Assembly (NCBI RefSeq): GCF_006491645.1
Contig: NZ_VDCZ01000013.1
Location: forward strand, 62,001 to 126,000
Length of the DNA stretch: 64,000 nucleotides
From: Flavobacterium profundi
GTDB lineage: Bacteria; Bacteroidota; Bacteroidia; Flavobacteriales; Flavobacteriaceae
Reading direction: 5' to 3'
Shown: one piece after another, positions 9,694 to 18,259 of the stretch
How positions within the stretch are numbered: position 1 is the first letter of the stretch
Layout of the letters: every line of letters begins with the position of its first letter
Notes under the pieces: generated by a model
The model's database searches: none
What the model was told of the DNA's origin: nothing
The model's input: the letters and a program-made list of their open reading frames with translations, nothing else
Translations under genes and position numbers: made by a program

Positions 9694-10146
9694 TATTTTG
9701 ATAAAAATGTTGATAAAATTTTTAAAAAAAAAATTATTATAACCATTTTTTATTCATAATTGGGTTTGCCGTTAATTCGATTTTTAATCAATATATCAAT
9801 TATATATATGCTATTTCAAAATGCGTGCCAAAAATTTTAAAACACTAATTGTCAACTATAATATTTATAAAAAAGTGTCTTTTAAAACTATAAACCTTAA
9901 CATTTATCCCTTATTTTGTTTGATTAATCTTAGATTAAGTGCAAAATTCTTAGATAATCATCAATAGCCTTTTTTATAAAATTACGAATTAATTTATACA
10001 ATTGAGATTTTAAACTGTTAAAAAAAGAATGGTGATAACTACTTTTTACCAACTGTAAAAATAAATTTAATTCTATTCAATTAAATTTCAGATTGTTAAT
10101 AACTTATTTACGAAATAACATTTCAAATAGATTGAAAAATAGATTA
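9694..10146. other. AT-rich intergenic stretch between divergent genes
   Basis: Very AT-rich sequence without a convincing ORF, RNA gene or strong hairpin. It separates the minus-strand promoter at 9663-9693 from the plus-strand promoter at 10147-10180. I see nothing else in it. Confidence 0.6.
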
Positions 10147-10180
10147 TTTGAATGATATAATTTTACAATTAGTATATTTG
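10147..10180 (+). promoter_or_regulatory. Promoter of the clamp-loader delta' gene, almost touching the start codon
   Basis: TTTG (10147-10150), 22 bp, then TATATTTG (10173-10180). The ATG of the gene begins only 4 nt after the -7 box, so the transcript would start at or next to the start codon. Confidence 0.6.
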
Positions 10181-10184
10181 TTTC

Positions 10185-11333
10185 ATGCTTTTTAAAGACG
10201 TTTTAGGACAGGATCATATAAAAAATCACTTAACCAAAAGTGTTTCACAAGGAAGAATTCCTCACGCTCAATTATTTGTAGGACCTGAAGGTTCAGGTAC
10301 ATTAGCTATGGCTATTGCGTATGCACAATATATTTTATGTTCTAATACAGGAAATGAGAATGATACAGGGAATGCTAGTTGTAATTTAAAATTTGAAAAC
10401 TATTCCCATCCCGATTTGCATTTTGTTTTTCCAGTGGCTACAAACGATACTGTAAAATCACATCCTGTAAGTAGTCATTTTTTGCAAGAGTGGCGAACAT
10501 TTTTGAAAGAAAAGAACTATGGAGGTTTGTTTGATTGGTTTAAATACATTGGTATACAAAACAAACAAGGACAAATAGGAGTAGATGAGGCCTCAGAAAT
10601 AAACAAGGCATTATCTTTAAAAGCATATGAAGGAGGGTATAAAATTATGCTTATTTGGATGGCTGATAAAATGAATACGGCTGCATCAAATAAATTATTA
10701 AAATTATTAGAAGAGCCACCTAATAAAACGCTATTTATTTTAATAACAGAATCCTTAGATGATATTCTTCAAACTATTTTATCGCGTTGTCAAGTTTTAG
10801 ATTTTATTGGTTTAAGTGAATCTGTGATTGCTAATGCTTTGATAGAAAAAGAAAATTGTGAGGAAAAGCTGGCTCAAAAAATTGCACATCAAAGTGAAGG
10901 AAATTATAATAAAGCCTTACATCTACTAAAAAAGGATATGGATGATTTCCCATTTGAAACTTGGTTTATAGAATGGGTTAGAAGTGCTTTTAAGGCCAAA
11001 GGAAATGCCACTGCCATACAAGATTTAATCGCTTGGAGTGAAAACATAGCTTCTTTGGGAAGAGAAGTACAAAAACAATTTTTACATTATTGCATCCATT
11101 TTTTTAGGCAAGCTTTATTAAGCAATTATCAAGCTACTGATTTAGTTTTTTTTGAACCCAAAGAAAATAATTTTGATTTAAAAAAATTTGCTCCCTTTAT
11201 AGATGGAAACAATATTACACTTATATTTAACGAGTTAGAACAAGCTATTTACCATATTGAAAGAAATGGAAATAGTAAAATTATATTAACAGATTTGTCA
11301 ATTAAATTAACCCGTTTATTACATAAAAAATAA
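10185..11333 (+). CDS. holB: DNA polymerase III subunit delta' (clamp loader)
   Basis: 382 residues. Delta' is the stator subunit of the clamp-loader complex that opens the beta sliding clamp at primer-template junctions. The N-terminus MLFKDVLGQDHIKNHL and the block GRIPHAQLFVGPEGSGTLA are the AAA+ start. The Walker A lysine is replaced (GSGT instead of GxGKT), as expected of the non-ATPase delta' subunit. EEPPNKTLFILITE and ILSRCQVLDF are the sensor/SRC region. The start is supported by the usual family N-terminus. The DoxX-like gene follows after 4 bp and is probably co-transcribed. Confidence 0.9.
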   Translation: MLFKDVLGQDHIKNHLTKSVSQGRIPHAQLFVGPEGSGTLAMAIAYAQYILCSNTGNENDTGNASCNLKFENYSHPDLHFVFPVATNDTVKSHPVSSHFLQEWRTFLKEKNYGGLFDWFKYIGIQNKQGQIGVDEASEINKALSLKAYEGGYKIMLIWMADKMNTAASNKLLKLLEEPPNKTLFILITESLDDILQTILSRCQVLDFIGLSESVIANALIEKENCEEKLAQKIAHQSEGNYNKALHLLKKDMDDFPFETWFIEWVRSAFKAKGNATAIQDLIAWSENIASLGREVQKQFLHYCIHFFRQALLSNYQATDLVFFEPKENNFDLKKFAPFIDGNNITLIFNELEQAIYHIERNGNSKIILTDLSIKLTRLLHKK

Positions 11334-11337
11334 GATT

Positions 11338-11721
11338 ATGATTCAAGTTGCCCCTATTTTATTACTATCTTTATTAAGTATTACTTTTTTACAATCTGGT
11401 TATGATAAAATAAAAGATTGGAAAGGAAATGTTTCTTGGTTAAAAGGTCATTTTTCAGGAACTATTTTTGCGAATACTGTACCCTTAGCCTTATTCATTA
11501 TTTTAATATTAGAAATTTTCTCAGGGGTATTGTGTGTTTCTGGAATAATTGAATTATTTTCAAATCAAACCACAGAAGTAGGCTATTATGGTGCTATTTT
11601 ATCTTGTATCACCTTACTATTTTTGCTTTTTGGACAACGTATTGCTAAAGATTATGATGGAGCAAGAACTATTGTTATTTATTTCATACCTGCAATAATA
11701 GCTGTTTATCTATTAGGATAA
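11338..11721 (+). CDS. DoxX-family-like small membrane protein
   Basis: 127 residues with four predicted membrane spans (about 5-20, 48-70, 80-100 and 108-126). The loop QSGYDKIKDWKGN after the first helix, together with the four-helix layout, is typical of DoxX-like proteins of Bacteroidota. The family is associated with respiratory or redox membrane functions, but no specific role can be assigned. It begins 4 bp after the clamp-loader gene and ends 1 bp before the stop of the convergent helicase gene at 11723. Confidence 0.65.
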   Translation: MIQVAPILLLSLLSITFLQSGYDKIKDWKGNVSWLKGHFSGTIFANTVPLALFIILILEIFSGVLCVSGIIELFSNQTTEVGYYGAILSCITLLFLLFGQRIAKDYDGARTIVIYFIPAIIAVYLLG

Positions 11722-11722
11722 T

Positions 11723-13993
11723 CTATTTTACTGTTGCTCGATACAATTTTAATTCTTCCCAAGTAAAAGCATCACCTATTTTTTCTTTTATTTGGGATAA
11801 ACTCTCTCCTTTGTGTGCATTAAAAACATACGCTATTGCTTCAAGACGTTCTTCAGCCATAATTTCATTAATTTGGATGATTTCCATACGAATTAATTTT
11901 TCAAAATGATTGAATATTGTAGCTTCAGTGAGCTTTCTTTTTTTAGCAATAGTTGGAATTGAAAGTTGTTCTTTCCACATTTCAAGGGTAATTTCTATAG
12001 TGGATTTTTTTTCTTTTTTTACTTTCTTCTTTTCTGATGTATCATAATAACCATCAAAATCATCGTTTAATAAACCATTTTGGTTTTCCATATAATAACG
12101 CGATTTCGCTTGATCTAATTTTATAATTCGATATTTTTGTAGCTGTTTGAAATCTAAATTATCTTTTGTAAAATCGCAATTTTCTAAAATTAAGTTTGCT
12201 ACTTTTTTTGCTTTTAAAAGAGATTTAATCGCAATAAGTGTTTGATCTTCTAATTGATACAGTTCTTTAAAATATACTTTCGCATTCTTTGTTCGTTTAA
12301 TGATTTCAATTTGAAAAAGGAGTGCTTCATAAAGAGTATCTAACGTTTTAAAAAAATAATGGTAAGCAGCTTCGCATCTTTCTTTAATAAGTTGATTATC
12401 AATATTTTCTCTTGTAAATAACGATTGTAATTGTTTTATAAATTTTTCTGATGGACTTTCCAGACCAGCAATGGCTTCCCATTGGGTAGTAACCCATTTT
12501 AAATGATTGTTTTTAATGGCTTTTGATTCCAAAGAAGAATAACTATAATAGTGTGTTCGCCATTCTTGAATAAGCTCTTTCAAATTAAAGGCATGGCACA
12601 ATGATTTACATACAAATTCCTGTTTTTCAATTAAGTAACTATTTTTTAAATCCTCTTCACTAGTTTTATTAGTAGCATAATTTGTAACCGTTTGGTCATT
12701 TGTTAGCCCATTCATTAGTAATGGGTTGAGTAAAACTAATCCCTTTAGATTACGTAATCTTGAAAGTGCTACATAGGCTTGACCAGGAGCAAAAACTTGA
12801 GAAACATCTAGTACAGCTTTATCAAAAGTTAATCCTTGGCTTTTATGAATGGTAATCGCCCAAGCTAATTTAATGGGATATTGAACAAAAGTTCCCAATA
12901 CTTCTTCCTCAATTTCTTTCGTGGAAGGATTAACATGAAAACGAATGTTTTGCCATTCATATTTTTCAACTTCAATGGTTTTATTTTCATCAGGAAAATG
13001 GACCAAAATTTCTTTTTCAGACAACGAATCTATAATCCCCATTTTACCGTTATAATATTGTTTATCAATATTTAAGTCATTCTTGACAAACATTATTTGA
13101 GCCCCAACTTTAAGTTCTAAATACCCTTCTATGGGGTATATTTTATCAGGAAATTCTCCTGTAATTTCTGGTAAATAAGTAAACTTCTTTTCAGATAAGT
13201 CATCTAAAGCTTCTTGATTAATTTTAGTAGCTTTACTACTATGAGTAGTTAAAGAAATATATCCTTTATGCTTTTTTGGATTAAAAGAAGGTTGTATATA
13301 TTGATTTAAAAGTTTTTGGTGTTCGGGGGTAATTGTATTATTTCGCAGATTGTTAAGTAAATCAATAAAAATAGGGTCGGATTGTCTAAAAATAGTATCA
13401 AGTTCAATATATAATGGGGGAAAATGTTGCATAACATGAGCGTTAAAGAAAAACATCCCTACATAATAATTTTTTAAAACGTGCCATTCATCAGATTTAA
13501 CTACTGGAGGTAGTTGTAATAAATCTCCAATAAAAAGTACTTGAACACCACCAAAAGGATCGTTATTTTTTCTTGTTATTCTCAACATTAAATCCATAGC
13601 ATCCAGTACATCTGCTCGCAACATAGATACTTCATCAATCACTAATAATTCTAAATTTTTTATGACTGCTTTTTTTATCGCATTCATTTTAAAATGCCGT
13701 GCTAATGATGTTCTGTTTTCAATTTTTAATATTGAATTGACAGGGGAAATTTCTTTAGAATCAGGAATAAAGGTTGCAAAAGGAAGTTGAAACATTGAAT
13801 GAATCGTAACACCATTTGCGTTTAATGCAGCAATACCAGTTGGAGCCACAACAACAGTATTTTTATGTGTTATCTGTAAAATTTCTTTCAACAACGTGGT
13901 TTTACCAGTTCCGGCTTTACCAGTTAGAAAGATAGATTTGTTGGTATTGTTTATGTATTGAATCGTGTATTGCGCTTGTACAGATAGTTTCAT
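11723..13993 (-). CDS. PIF1-like superfamily 1B DNA helicase with C-terminal helix-turn-helix
   Basis: 756 residues. Walker A (FLTGKAGTGKTTLLK, about residues 22-36), Walker B (LLVIDEVSMLRADVLD), the LFIGDLLQLPPV motif and the late helicase motif AWAITIHKSQGLTFD (about residue 375) identify a PIF1/RecD2-type 5'-3' helicase. The last ~90 residues (PTIAKKRKLTEATIFNHFEKL) form the HTH_40-type domain that Bacteroidota attach to these helicases. Likely acts in replication-fork or recombination maintenance. It ends 1 bp from the convergent DoxX-like gene, and its own terminator is not obvious. Confidence 0.85.
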   Translation of the reverse strand: MKLSVQAQYTIQYINNTNKSIFLTGKAGTGKTTLLKEILQITHKNTVVVAPTGIAALNANGVTIHSMFQLPFATFIPDSKEISPVNSILKIENRTSLARHFKMNAIKKAVIKNLELLVIDEVSMLRADVLDAMDLMLRITRKNNDPFGGVQVLFIGDLLQLPPVVKSDEWHVLKNYYVGMFFFNAHVMQHFPPLYIELDTIFRQSDPIFIDLLNNLRNNTITPEHQKLLNQYIQPSFNPKKHKGYISLTTHSSKATKINQEALDDLSEKKFTYLPEITGEFPDKIYPIEGYLELKVGAQIMFVKNDLNIDKQYYNGKMGIIDSLSEKEILVHFPDENKTIEVEKYEWQNIRFHVNPSTKEIEEEVLGTFVQYPIKLAWAITIHKSQGLTFDKAVLDVSQVFAPGQAYVALSRLRNLKGLVLLNPLLMNGLTNDQTVTNYATNKTSEEDLKNSYLIEKQEFVCKSLCHAFNLKELIQEWRTHYYSYSSLESKAIKNNHLKWVTTQWEAIAGLESPSEKFIKQLQSLFTRENIDNQLIKERCEAAYHYFFKTLDTLYEALLFQIEIIKRTKNAKVYFKELYQLEDQTLIAIKSLLKAKKVANLILENCDFTKDNLDFKQLQKYRIIKLDQAKSRYYMENQNGLLNDDFDGYYDTSEKKKVKKEKKSTIEITLEMWKEQLSIPTIAKKRKLTEATIFNHFEKLIRMEIIQINEIMAEERLEAIAYVFNAHKGESLSQIKEKIGDAFTWEELKLYRATVK

Positions 13994-14041
13994 TTTGGCA
14001 TATATTAAAAAAACAAATATAAAGAAATGGTTATCAATAAA

Positions 14042-14064
14042 AAAGCCCCTTGATAAGGGGCTTT
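14042..14064 (-). terminator. Rho-independent terminator of the OmpH-like gene
   Basis: Perfect 10-bp stem AAAGCCCCTT / AAGGGGCTTT with a GAT loop, followed on the minus strand by a T-run. It lies 20 bp beyond the stop at 14084 and also insulates the start of the helicase gene. Confidence 0.85.
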
Positions 14065-14083
14065 CTTAAATAAATATAAATTA

Positions 14084-14680
14084 TTATTTTTCTTCTTCTT
14101 TTTTATCAGACTTATCGGTTTCTTCCTCTTTTTTATCCGTTCCACCGTTTTTAGCATTAAACTCATCGTTTAATTGTTTTAATACTTTTTCTGTAATATC
14201 ATATGGCTCTTTAGCAAATAGGATAGTAGCTGCATCACCTGTACCGTAAATGTAATCGTATCCTTCTTTTTTTCCATAACCTTTGATATAATCTTTTAAC
14301 TCTTTAACAATAGAAGTTCTGATGCTATCACTTTCCATTTGAATTTGTCTTAATAAAGCATCTTGTTCCATTGAAAGTTCTTGTTCTCTTTGTTGCAATT
14401 CAGCTCCTTTTTGTTGTGCCCAAGCCATACCTTTAATTTGAGCATTTCTTTGAAAGCCCGAAGCTTCAGTTTGAAAAGCTTTTAGTTTAGCTTCCAATGG
14501 TCTACCCATTTCTTGAGATTTAACTTTGAATTTTTCATCTTCATCCTTAAACTTTGCATAATCCTGAATTAATTTTGCAGTGTCTATATATGCTGTTTTA
14601 AAACTTTCATTTTTATCCTCTTTTTTATCACAAGAAATAAGTGCAATCGCAACTCCTAAAATCAATAAGGCTTTTTTCAT
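14084..14680 (-). CDS. OmpH/Skp-like lipoprotein
   Basis: 198 residues. The N-terminus MKKALLILGVAIALISCDKK carries a lipobox (ALISC), so the mature protein should be lipidated at Cys17. Residues about 28-165 (TAYIDTAKLIQDYAKFKDEDEKF and the long Q/E/K helix) fit the OmpH/Skp fold. In this fold two helical arms clasp unfolded outer-membrane proteins in the periplasm. The C-terminal ~25 residues are a low-complexity Lys/Glu/Asp tail. Unlike classical Skp, which is soluble, this one appears membrane anchored; such versions are common in Flavobacteria. It is followed by a strong terminator at 14042-14064. Confidence 0.8.
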   Translation of the reverse strand: MKKALLILGVAIALISCDKKEDKNESFKTAYIDTAKLIQDYAKFKDEDEKFKVKSQEMGRPLEAKLKAFQTEASGFQRNAQIKGMAWAQQKGAELQQREQELSMEQDALLRQIQMESDSIRTSIVKELKDYIKGYGKKEGYDYIYGTGDAATILFAKEPYDITEKVLKQLNDEFNAKNGGTDKKEEETDKSDKKEEEK

Positions 14681-14904
14681 TTTTTAATTTGTATTTGCTT
14701 TTAAATTATATTTTGAAATTTTTCGTAAAAATAGTAATTCCTTATGAAGTACCAAATTCTATGGTTTTTTTAATCATAAGTAAAATTTATGGCTTTTGAA
14801 TTAAGTTATAGGTAAAAATTATACAAAATAAAGTATTTTAAAGCGATTTAAGACACTTTCTTTTTGGGTTAAATAGTTTTTACATGTAGCTAACTATTCT
14901 TTAA

Positions 14905-15771
14905 TTAGTTCTCTTTATAGTCATTTTGTTGAGTTTTTAAGATATAAATATGAGATGAAAATTCATTTTTAAAAATACCTACCATATTTGAGAACAATCC
15001 GATGCAAAAACCTTTAAAAAAGTTCATTTTCCCTGACTTATATTTTTCAGATAAAAGTGAAACATAAAAACTATCAAACCACATGGGTTTCACGTGAAAC
15101 AATTTGATATTTTCTTTATAAAATATTTTTTGGATTGCAGTTTTAGAAAAATGCCAAAGATGACGCGGTACATCATAAGCAGCCCAAAATTCCTTATAAT
15201 GTTTAGCATCATACGATTTGAAATTGGGAACAGCTATTATAATGGTTCCATTTGGTTTTATAAGTCGCTTTAATTCTTTAATTTGTTTCTCCAAATTAGG
15301 TACATGCTCTAAAACATGCCACATCGTTATCACATCGAATGAACTATTGGGTAAATCCTCTAAAGTTTCGGCTAAAATAATATTTTTATTCAATGCAATT
15401 TGTCTCGCTTTTTCGTTAGGTTCAAAACCCATTATTTTCCAACCTTGTAATTTTGATTCCACTAGAAAATCACCTGTACCAGATCCAATATCTAAAATAG
15501 CTCCTTTGTTAGCAAATTTTGAAATTAATTTAACTTTATTTCGAATTGCCCTTTTTTTAACCAATTGATATAGCTTTTCAAACAAAGAACGTGAACTATC
15601 AGTGTGAGAAATATAATCATCACTATCGTAATAGGAACCTAATTTTTCAATTGAAGGTTGGGGTGTAGTTTTTAATAATTGTAATTCCGAATCTAATTGT
15701 AAAGAAAAAGATTCTCCAGAAACAGAAAAATCTTTTACATGAATATAGGTCTGATTTTCGTTAAAATTCAT
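14905..15771 (-). CDS. Class I SAM-dependent methyltransferase, substrate unknown
   Basis: 288 residues. Motif I is AILDIGSGTGDFLVE (residues about 94-108), the acidic loop is IMGFEPNEKARQ and the post-motif region is FDVITMWHVLEHVPNLE. These define a Rossmann-fold methyltransferase of the UbiG/UbiE-like kind. The N-terminal ~90 residues (EKLGSYYDSDDYISHTD) match a Bacteroidota subfamily of unknown substrate. A parS-like site lies within the coding sequence at 15086-15101 and encodes the residues LFHVKP. The gene lies downstream of mnmG on the same strand, separated by the parS palindrome at 15801-15840. Small-molecule rather than DNA methylation is likely, as there is no NPPY motif. Confidence 0.8.
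   Translation of the reverse strand: MNFNENQTYIHVKDFSVSGESFSLQLDSELQLLKTTPQPSIEKLGSYYDSDDYISHTDSSRSLFEKLYQLVKKRAIRNKVKLISKFANKGAILDIGSGTGDFLVESKLQGWKIMGFEPNEKARQIALNKNIILAETLEDLPNSSFDVITMWHVLEHVPNLEKQIKELKRLIKPNGTIIIAVPNFKSYDAKHYKEFWAAYDVPRHLWHFSKTAIQKIFYKENIKLFHVKPMWFDSFYVSLLSEKYKSGKMNFFKGFCIGLFSNMVGIFKNEFSSHIYILKTQQNDYKEN
15086..15101. other. parS-like ParB-binding site (inside the methyltransferase gene)
   Basis: GGTTTCACGTGAAACA matches the conserved bacterial parS consensus TGTTTCACGTGAAACA at 15 of 16 positions. It lies in frame within the coding sequence and is translated as part of LFHVKP. Confidence 0.75.
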
Positions 15772-15800
15772 TTTTAAAATTCTATAAATAAATAAAAATA

Positions 15801-15840
15801 TTTGAGTTAAAATGTTTCACGTGAAACATTTTAACTCAAA
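15801..15840. repeat. 40-bp perfect palindrome with parS at its centre
   Basis: The 20-base arms (15801-15820 and 15821-15840) are exact reverse complements, with TGTTTCACGTGAAACA in the middle. It lies between mnmG and the methyltransferase gene, so as RNA it could also act as a hairpin after mnmG. Confidence 0.95.
15813..15828. other. parS site, exact consensus
   Basis: TGTTTCACGTGAAACA, 16 of 16 matches to the ParB-binding parS consensus, in the 76-bp gap between mnmG and the methyltransferase gene. ParB is known to nucleate and spread from such sites near the origin and to load SMC/condensin. Confidence 0.9.
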
Positions 15841-15847
15841 TATAAAA

Positions 15848-17725
15848 TTATCTTCCCATATGAATTAGTAAGACGGATATATCACTTGGTGAAACTCCAC
15901 TAATTCGTGAAGCTTGAGCAATAGTTTTAGGTCTAATTTTATTCAATTTTTGTTTTGCTTCAATAGAAATAGATTTGATTTTATTAAAATCAAAGTTTTC
16001 TGGAATAATGGCATCTTCTAAACGATTTAGTTTATCTGCGTGATTTTTTTCCTTTTCTATGTAACCTGAATATTTAACTTGTATTTCTGCCTGTTCTATA
16101 ATTTCATTATCTAAAGCATGCTCTTGAATATAAGATTTTACTTTTTCAAATTTAACGATGTCTTCTAAGTCAATCTGAGGTCTCGAAAACACCTTGAACA
16201 TTTTATCAGGTTGCACCATTGGGCTGGATCCTTTTTCTTCTAAAATAGGATTTGCTTCTTCAGGCTTTAAACTAGTCTCCTTAAAAAAATTTACCATTGC
16301 TTCAGATTTAGACAATTTCTCTTCCATACGAATTAATCGTTCCTCTTTTGCTAATCCAATTGCATATGCTTTTGGCGTTAATCGAATATCCGCATTATCC
16401 TGACGCAATAAAGTTCTATATTCAGCTCTTGAAGTAAACATACGATAGGGCTCTTCTGTTCCTTTCGTAATTAAATCATCTATAAGCACTCCTATATAAG
16501 CTTCATTTCTTTTTAATATAAAAGGATCACGTTCTTGCACTTTTAAAGCAGCATTTATTCCTGCCATTAGTCCTTGGGAAGCCGCTTCTTCATATCCTGT
16601 AGTTCCATTAATTTGTCCTGCAAAATACAAACCACTTACTAATTTGGTTTCTAAGGTGTGTTGCAATTGTGTAGGAGGGAAGTAATCATATTCGATGGCA
16701 TAACCTGCTCTAAAAAACTTTACATTTTCAAAACCAGCTATAGATCGCATGGCTTTAAATTGAACATCTTCTGGCAAGGACGTAGAAAAACCATTGACGT
16801 AAACTTCCACGGTATTCCAACCTTCTGGTTCCACAAACAATTGATGACGTTCTTTATCAGCAAAACGATTAATTTTATCTTCTATTGAAGGGCAATACCT
16901 TGGTCCAATACTTTTGATTCGTCCATTAAACATTGGACTACGATCAAAACCTTCACGGAGTAAATCATGTACTTCATTTGAAGTATATGTCATCCAACAA
17001 GATTTTTGAACAGCTAACGGCTTCGTTAAACTTGTATAAGAAAATTTATCTGGAAATACATCTCCAGGTTGTTCAATCATTTTTGAATAATCTAAAGAAC
17101 GACCATCAACACGTGGTGGAGTTCCTGTTTTCATTCTACCTGATTCAAAACCGAGTTGTATTAAATCTTCCGTAATTCCAAATGAAGCACTTTCTCCTGC
17201 ACGGCCTCCTCCAAATTGTTTATCACCAATATGAATAAGTCCGTTTAAAAAAGTACCATTAGTTAAGATAACCGTTTTAGATTTTATCTCAATACCTAAT
17301 GCTGTTTTTACACCAATCAACCTTCCGTTATCTGTAATAATACCAGAAACCATTTCTTGATAAAAATCCAAATTGGGAGTCTGCTCTAAAAGCAAACGCC
17401 ATTCCTCAGCAAAACGCATTCGGTCACTTTGAACTCTTGGAGACCACATTGCAGGTCCTTTAGATTTATTAAGCATCTTAAATTGAATAGCTGTTCTATC
17501 CGATACAATACCGGAATAACCACCTAACGCATCAATTTCTCTAACAATTTGCCCTTTGGCAATTCCACCCATTGCAGGGTTACAAGACATTTGTGCAATA
17601 TTTTGTAAACTCATTGTAATAAGTAGAGTAGAGCAACCCATGTTTGCTGCAGCTGCAGCTGCTTCACAACCAGCATGCCCACCACCAACAACTATAACAT
17701 CATATTTATCTTGAAATAAACTCAT
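15848..17725 (-). CDS. mnmG: tRNA uridine 5-carboxymethylaminomethyl modification enzyme MnmG
   Basis: 625 residues, the usual length. MnmG with MnmE installs the cmnm5/nm5 modification at wobble uridine 34 using FAD and tetrahydrofolate. The FAD-binding start is DVIVVGGGHAGCEAAAAAA. The signature blocks MSCNPAMGGIAKGQIVREIDALGG, GQINGTTGYEEAASQGL and SRAEYRTLLRQDNAD are all present. The C-terminal helical domain (ISGVSPSDISVLLIHMGR) that binds MnmE/tRNA is complete. In many bacteria this gene sits near the origin beside parABS genes. Here it is flanked on both sides by parS sites but no parA/parB is in the window. Confidence 0.97.
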   Translation of the reverse strand: MSLFQDKYDVIVVGGGHAGCEAAAAAANMGCSTLLITMSLQNIAQMSCNPAMGGIAKGQIVREIDALGGYSGIVSDRTAIQFKMLNKSKGPAMWSPRVQSDRMRFAEEWRLLLEQTPNLDFYQEMVSGIITDNGRLIGVKTALGIEIKSKTVILTNGTFLNGLIHIGDKQFGGGRAGESASFGITEDLIQLGFESGRMKTGTPPRVDGRSLDYSKMIEQPGDVFPDKFSYTSLTKPLAVQKSCWMTYTSNEVHDLLREGFDRSPMFNGRIKSIGPRYCPSIEDKINRFADKERHQLFVEPEGWNTVEVYVNGFSTSLPEDVQFKAMRSIAGFENVKFFRAGYAIEYDYFPPTQLQHTLETKLVSGLYFAGQINGTTGYEEAASQGLMAGINAALKVQERDPFILKRNEAYIGVLIDDLITKGTEEPYRMFTSRAEYRTLLRQDNADIRLTPKAYAIGLAKEERLIRMEEKLSKSEAMVNFFKETSLKPEEANPILEEKGSSPMVQPDKMFKVFSRPQIDLEDIVKFEKVKSYIQEHALDNEIIEQAEIQVKYSGYIEKEKNHADKLNRLEDAIIPENFDFNKIKSISIEAKQKLNKIRPKTIAQASRISGVSPSDISVLLIHMGR

Positions 17726-17765
17726 TTTGTGTTAAAATTATTAATATATAATAAGTAATTTAAAA

Positions 17766-17781
17766 TGTTTCACGTGGAACA
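17766..17781. other. parS-like site
   Basis: TGTTTCACGTGGAACA, 15 of 16 matches to parS, in the intergenic gap between ybeY and mnmG. An identical copy lies 38 bp away. Confidence 0.85.
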
Positions 17782-17803
17782 TGTAAACTAATGTTTATAA
17801 AAA

Positions 17804-17819
17804 TGTTTCACGTGGAACA
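17804..17819. other. parS-like site
   Basis: TGTTTCACGTGGAACA, identical to the copy at 17766. The spacings to its neighbours (38 and 40 bp) are close to four helical turns. Confidence 0.85.
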
Positions 17820-17839
17820 AATTAAATTAAACCTAACTT

Positions 17840-18259
17840 TTAAAGTTCCACGTGGAACATGTTAATTTTCTCTTCTTCTTTGGCTCGCATTATATTACTT
17901 TGTGATTCTGTTTTGTCTTTATAACCGCAATAATGTAAGATTCCATGAGCCATTACTCTTTTAATTTCAGCAGGAAAAGTTGTATTAAAATCAATTGCGT
18001 TATCTTTTACTCTTTCTATAGAAATAAAAATATCTCCACTAATAACACTACCTTCAGTATAATCAAAACTGATAATATCTGTAAGTGTGTCATGTTGTAG
18101 GTATTCCATATTTATGTTGTGAAGATATTCGTCATCACAAAATATATATGCTATTTCTCCTAAAACCTTGTTTTCAGAAATTATTATTTTCTCTAACCAA
18201 CCTGCGTAAACAGCTTCGTCTTCTAAAATAAAATCTGTTTCGTAATTAAAATTAATCAT
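17840..18259 (-). CDS. ybeY: Endoribonuclease YbeY (rRNA maturation)
   Basis: 139 residues. YbeY is a zinc-dependent RNase needed for 16S rRNA 3'-end maturation and ribosome quality control. The metal site is MAHGILHYCGYKDKT: two His are present. The third ligand, His in most YbeY proteins, is Asp here, which I regard as the Bacteroidota variant and not damage. The central TDIISFDYTEGSVISGDIFIS block is typical. The gene starts 8 bp inside the end of the DUF4175 gene, suggesting translational coupling. Its last six residues are encoded by a parS-like site. Confidence 0.92.
   Translation of the reverse strand: MINFNYETDFILEDEAVYAGWLEKIIISENKVLGEIAYIFCDDEYLHNINMEYLQHDTLTDIISFDYTEGSVISGDIFISIERVKDNAIDFNTTFPAEIKRVMAHGILHYCGYKDKTESQSNIMRAKEEEKINMFHVEL
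17844..17859. other. parS-like site overlapping the 3' end of ybeY
   Basis: AGTTCCACGTGGAACA; the inner 14 bases are a perfect palindrome and the core matches parS (13 of 16). On the minus strand it is translated as the last residues of YbeY, MFHVEL. Confidence 0.7.

Noticed and set aside
17110..17115. CACGTG hexamer inside mnmG as another parS
   Set aside because: Flanking bases do not match the TGTTT/AAACA arms; a similar case is 27059-27064 in glnS.
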